A stretch of DNA of 7,457 nt from Anaerolineales bacterium (GTDB taxonomy: Bacteria > Chloroflexota > Anaerolineae > Anaerolineales > UBA4823), in assembly GCA_020853835.1 (NCBI GenBank), contig JADYYC010000072.1, positions 1 through 7,457 on the forward strand, in the 5' to 3' direction. The notes under the pieces are model-generated. The model saw only the letters and a list, made by a program, of their open reading frames with translations. It was not told the DNA's origin and did no database searches. Below, one piece after another: positions 6,450 through 7,457 of the stretch (position 1 is its first letter; every line of letters starts with the position of its first letter). The position numbers and the translations under genes were made by a program.

Positions 6450-7208
6450 CTAATTCCCTGCTGGCGATGCTTTCTGGCGGTTGGCTTCCCAGGTCTCGTT
6501 GTCGACCAGGGTGACCACCCGGTAGCCCTCTGCGTAAGCCAGCTCCTTACCTTTGCCTTTCTCTGCCGCCCATTCACGGATTCTATCGACGGGGTCCCAA
6601 TCGCGCATTTGAGATTTATGGGCTTTCAAAGCCGCGACCTTGATATCGATCGTGTCCTCGATATTGACGAAATATTCCGCCCCAGCCCAGCTTGTCACGT
6701 AGACTTTGCGCGGTTTGTGCGCAGTGAAACCTTCGTCAGCCAGTTCCTCGAATAAGTTTGGCTGCCCTGCGGCCGGAAACACCGCATCCAACGCGGCGGT
6801 CGCAGCCGCCCGGTGGTCGGGGTGGTTGATGTAATCATTGCCTTCCCAGACGATCGTTGGGTCGCCACAAACGACCACCTCTGGCCTAAAGCGCCGAATC
6901 TCGCGCACCAGCTTCTTTCTAAGTTCCAGGGTCGGCTGGAGCATTCCGTCTGGCTCGCGCAAGAAAACCACCTCGACCGCGCCGACAATCTTCGCTGCTT
7001 CTTTTTGCTCCGCTTCACGTATCTCTGTTGCGCGCTCCCTGGTCATCCCAATTTCGTCGATGCCAACGTCGCCACTTGTACACAGAACATATGAGATGCG
7101 CGCACCGTGTTTTGCCCACCTGGCCAGGGTGCCAGCGCAACTGTATTCGATATCATCAGGATGAGCGACGATAGCCATCGCGCTTTCAGGAATGTAAAAA
7201 TCGTTCAT
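6450..7208 (-). CDS. PIG-L/LmbE-family N-deacetylase
   Basis: A zinc-dependent deacetylase of the PIG-L/LmbE fold; family members remove acetyl groups from N-acetylglucosamine conjugates (MshB, BshB, PIG-L) and related compounds. The protein has 252 residues. The N-terminal metal motif AHPDD (H16, D19) follows a short hydrophobic strand, and the second motif NHPDH (H129, H132) supplies the third ligand. The CTSGD segment and the helix rich in R and E after it are also typical. The true acceptor cannot be told from sequence; a role in thiol cofactor (bacillithiol or mycothiol) synthesis is only one option, and no such genes are nearby. The gene is convergent to the salvage cluster and probably separately transcribed. 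Of two adjacent ATG codons I chose the second (7208-7206), because GGGAG on the minus strand is 5 nt from it but only 2 nt from the first. Confidence 0.9.
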   Translation of the reverse strand: MNDFYIPESAMAIVAHPDDIEYSCAGTLARWAKHGARISYVLCTSGDVGIDEIGMTRERATEIREAEQKEAAKIVGAVEVVFLREPDGMLQPTLELRKKLVREIRRFRPEVVVCGDPTIVWEGNDYINHPDHRAAATAALDAVFPAAGQPNLFEELADEGFTAHKPRKVYVTSWAGAEYFVNIEDTIDIKVAALKAHKSQMRDWDPVDRIREWAAEKGKGKELAYAEGYRVVTLVDNETWEANRQKASPAGN

Positions 7209-7213
7209 CATGT

Positions 7214-7218
7214 CTCCC
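7214..7218 (-). promoter_or_regulatory. Ribosome binding site of the PIG-L gene
   Basis: The minus strand reads GGGAG followed by AC and two consecutive ATG codons. Spacing of 5 nt to the second ATG versus 2 nt to the first decides the start used here. Confidence 0.55.
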
Positions 7219-7249
7219 GATTTGCTTCAGATAATCTACGATGACGGGT

Positions 7250-7255
7250 AGTATA
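7250..7255 (-). promoter_or_regulatory. Candidate -10 element for the PIG-L gene
   Basis: The minus strand reads TATACT, five of six matches to the sigma-70 -10 consensus. It lies about 40 nt before the start codon in an AT-rich intergenic stretch. No convincing -35 element sits 16-18 nt upstream, so this is only a candidate. Confidence 0.3.
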
Positions 7256-7304
7256 TCATTGGCATAGTTGATCTGCTTTATATTTTTTCTGGCTCAAATT
7301 GTTG

Positions 7305-7310
7305 TATACT
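7305..7310 (+). promoter_or_regulatory. Candidate -10 element for the rightmost gene
   Basis: TATACT, in the context TTGTATACT, lies directly before the possible TTG starts at 7311 and 7320. The T-rich stretch upstream contains no clear -35 box. If used, transcription would begin near 7317, implying an almost leaderless message. Confidence 0.25.
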
Positions 7311-7457
7311 TTGGATGCTTTGTATGAATCGTCGTTGCATGCAGCGTTGAAACAATTCTACCTTCAGGAGGGGGGTTTTTCTGAGTGGTGGCTGGACGGT
7401 TATTGGATTGATGTGTACAAGGGCGGTTTATTAATCGAGATTCAGACCGGCAATTTC
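7311..7457 (+). CDS. 5' part of a conserved uncharacterised protein, possibly PD-(D/E)XK nuclease-like (runs off window)
   Basis: A frame open from 7272 to the window end encodes, near its start, SLHAALKQFYL and then DGYWIDVYKGGLLIEIQTGNF-like residues (7398-7457). From memory, a family of uncharacterised bacterial proteins common in Chloroflexota starts with SLHAALK and continues with a D-G-Y-x-I-D ... LIEIQT-x-NF block. The Asp (7410-7412) followed by E-x-Q (7437-7445) across a short hairpin resembles a restriction-endonuclease-like core in which Gln replaces the usual Lys, as in CoiA-type proteins; this is inference. No ATG is available in frame after the upstream stop (7269-7271). Possible starts are TTG 7311 or 7320, neither with a Shine-Dalgarno sequence. 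The coding call rests on the recognisable motif, not on length. Confidence 0.65.
   Translation, partial: MDALYESSLHAALKQFYLQEGGFSEWWLDGYWIDVYKGGLLIEIQTGNF

Noticed and set aside
6435..6462. Terminator between the convergent deaminase and PIG-L genes
   Set aside because: Only a roughly 5-bp GGGAA/TTCCC pairing with a long loop and no T run can be drawn, too weak to call.
6360..6755. Plus-strand open frame spanning the deaminase end and the PIG-L gene
   Set aside because: It overlaps two well-supported genes, has no family motif and arises from the antisense strand of the PIG-L gene.

Overview
The window looks like a chromosomal segment of a GC-rich bacterium, most likely a member of the Chloroflexota (Anaerolineae-like). 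This is an inference from three things: the high GC content of the genes, the PIG-L deacetylase, and a fragment at the right end that resembles an uncharacterised protein family I associate with Chloroflexota. No RNA gene, insertion sequence, CRISPR array or integrase is visible. Apart from short intergenic gaps the DNA is almost fully coding.

Positions 3-6418 form one plus-strand gene cluster. It opens with the 3' part of a fused double-ATPase of an energy-coupling factor (ECF) transporter, cut by the left edge. EcfT (1421-2203) overlaps it by one base. Next come a 5-methylthioribose-1-phosphate isomerase (MtnA) family protein (2219-3256) and an MTAP/PNP-family phosphorylase whose active-site region looks like a methylthioinosine phosphorylase (3283-4059). 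After a 127-nt leader containing a hairpin and several Shine-Dalgarno-like runs comes a membrane protein that I interpret as the ECF substrate-binding S component (4187-5020). A 30-nt near-perfect inverted repeat separates it from an MtaD/DadD-type amidohydrolase deaminase (5093-6418).

Read together, the soluble enzymes fit consecutive steps. A 5'-modified adenosine (methylthioadenosine, 5'-deoxyadenosine or S-adenosylhomocysteine) would be deaminated to the inosine analogue, then split by phosphate to hypoxanthine and a 5-modified ribose-1-phosphate, then isomerised to the ribulose-1-phosphate. This deaminase-first route is known from Pseudomonas aeruginosa and Methanocaldococcus jannaschii. 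Its physical linkage to a complete ECF module (A-A fusion, T and S) suggests uptake and salvage of such a nucleoside. That assignment of the transporter substrate is the main new hypothesis here.

To the right, a PIG-L/LmbE-family deacetylase lies convergently on the minus strand (6450-7208). Beyond it, an AT-rich intergenic region of about 100 nt holds possible divergent promoters. It leads into the 5' end of a plus-strand gene cut by the right edge, whose fragment shows a possible PD-(D/E)XK-like nuclease motif with Gln in place of Lys.
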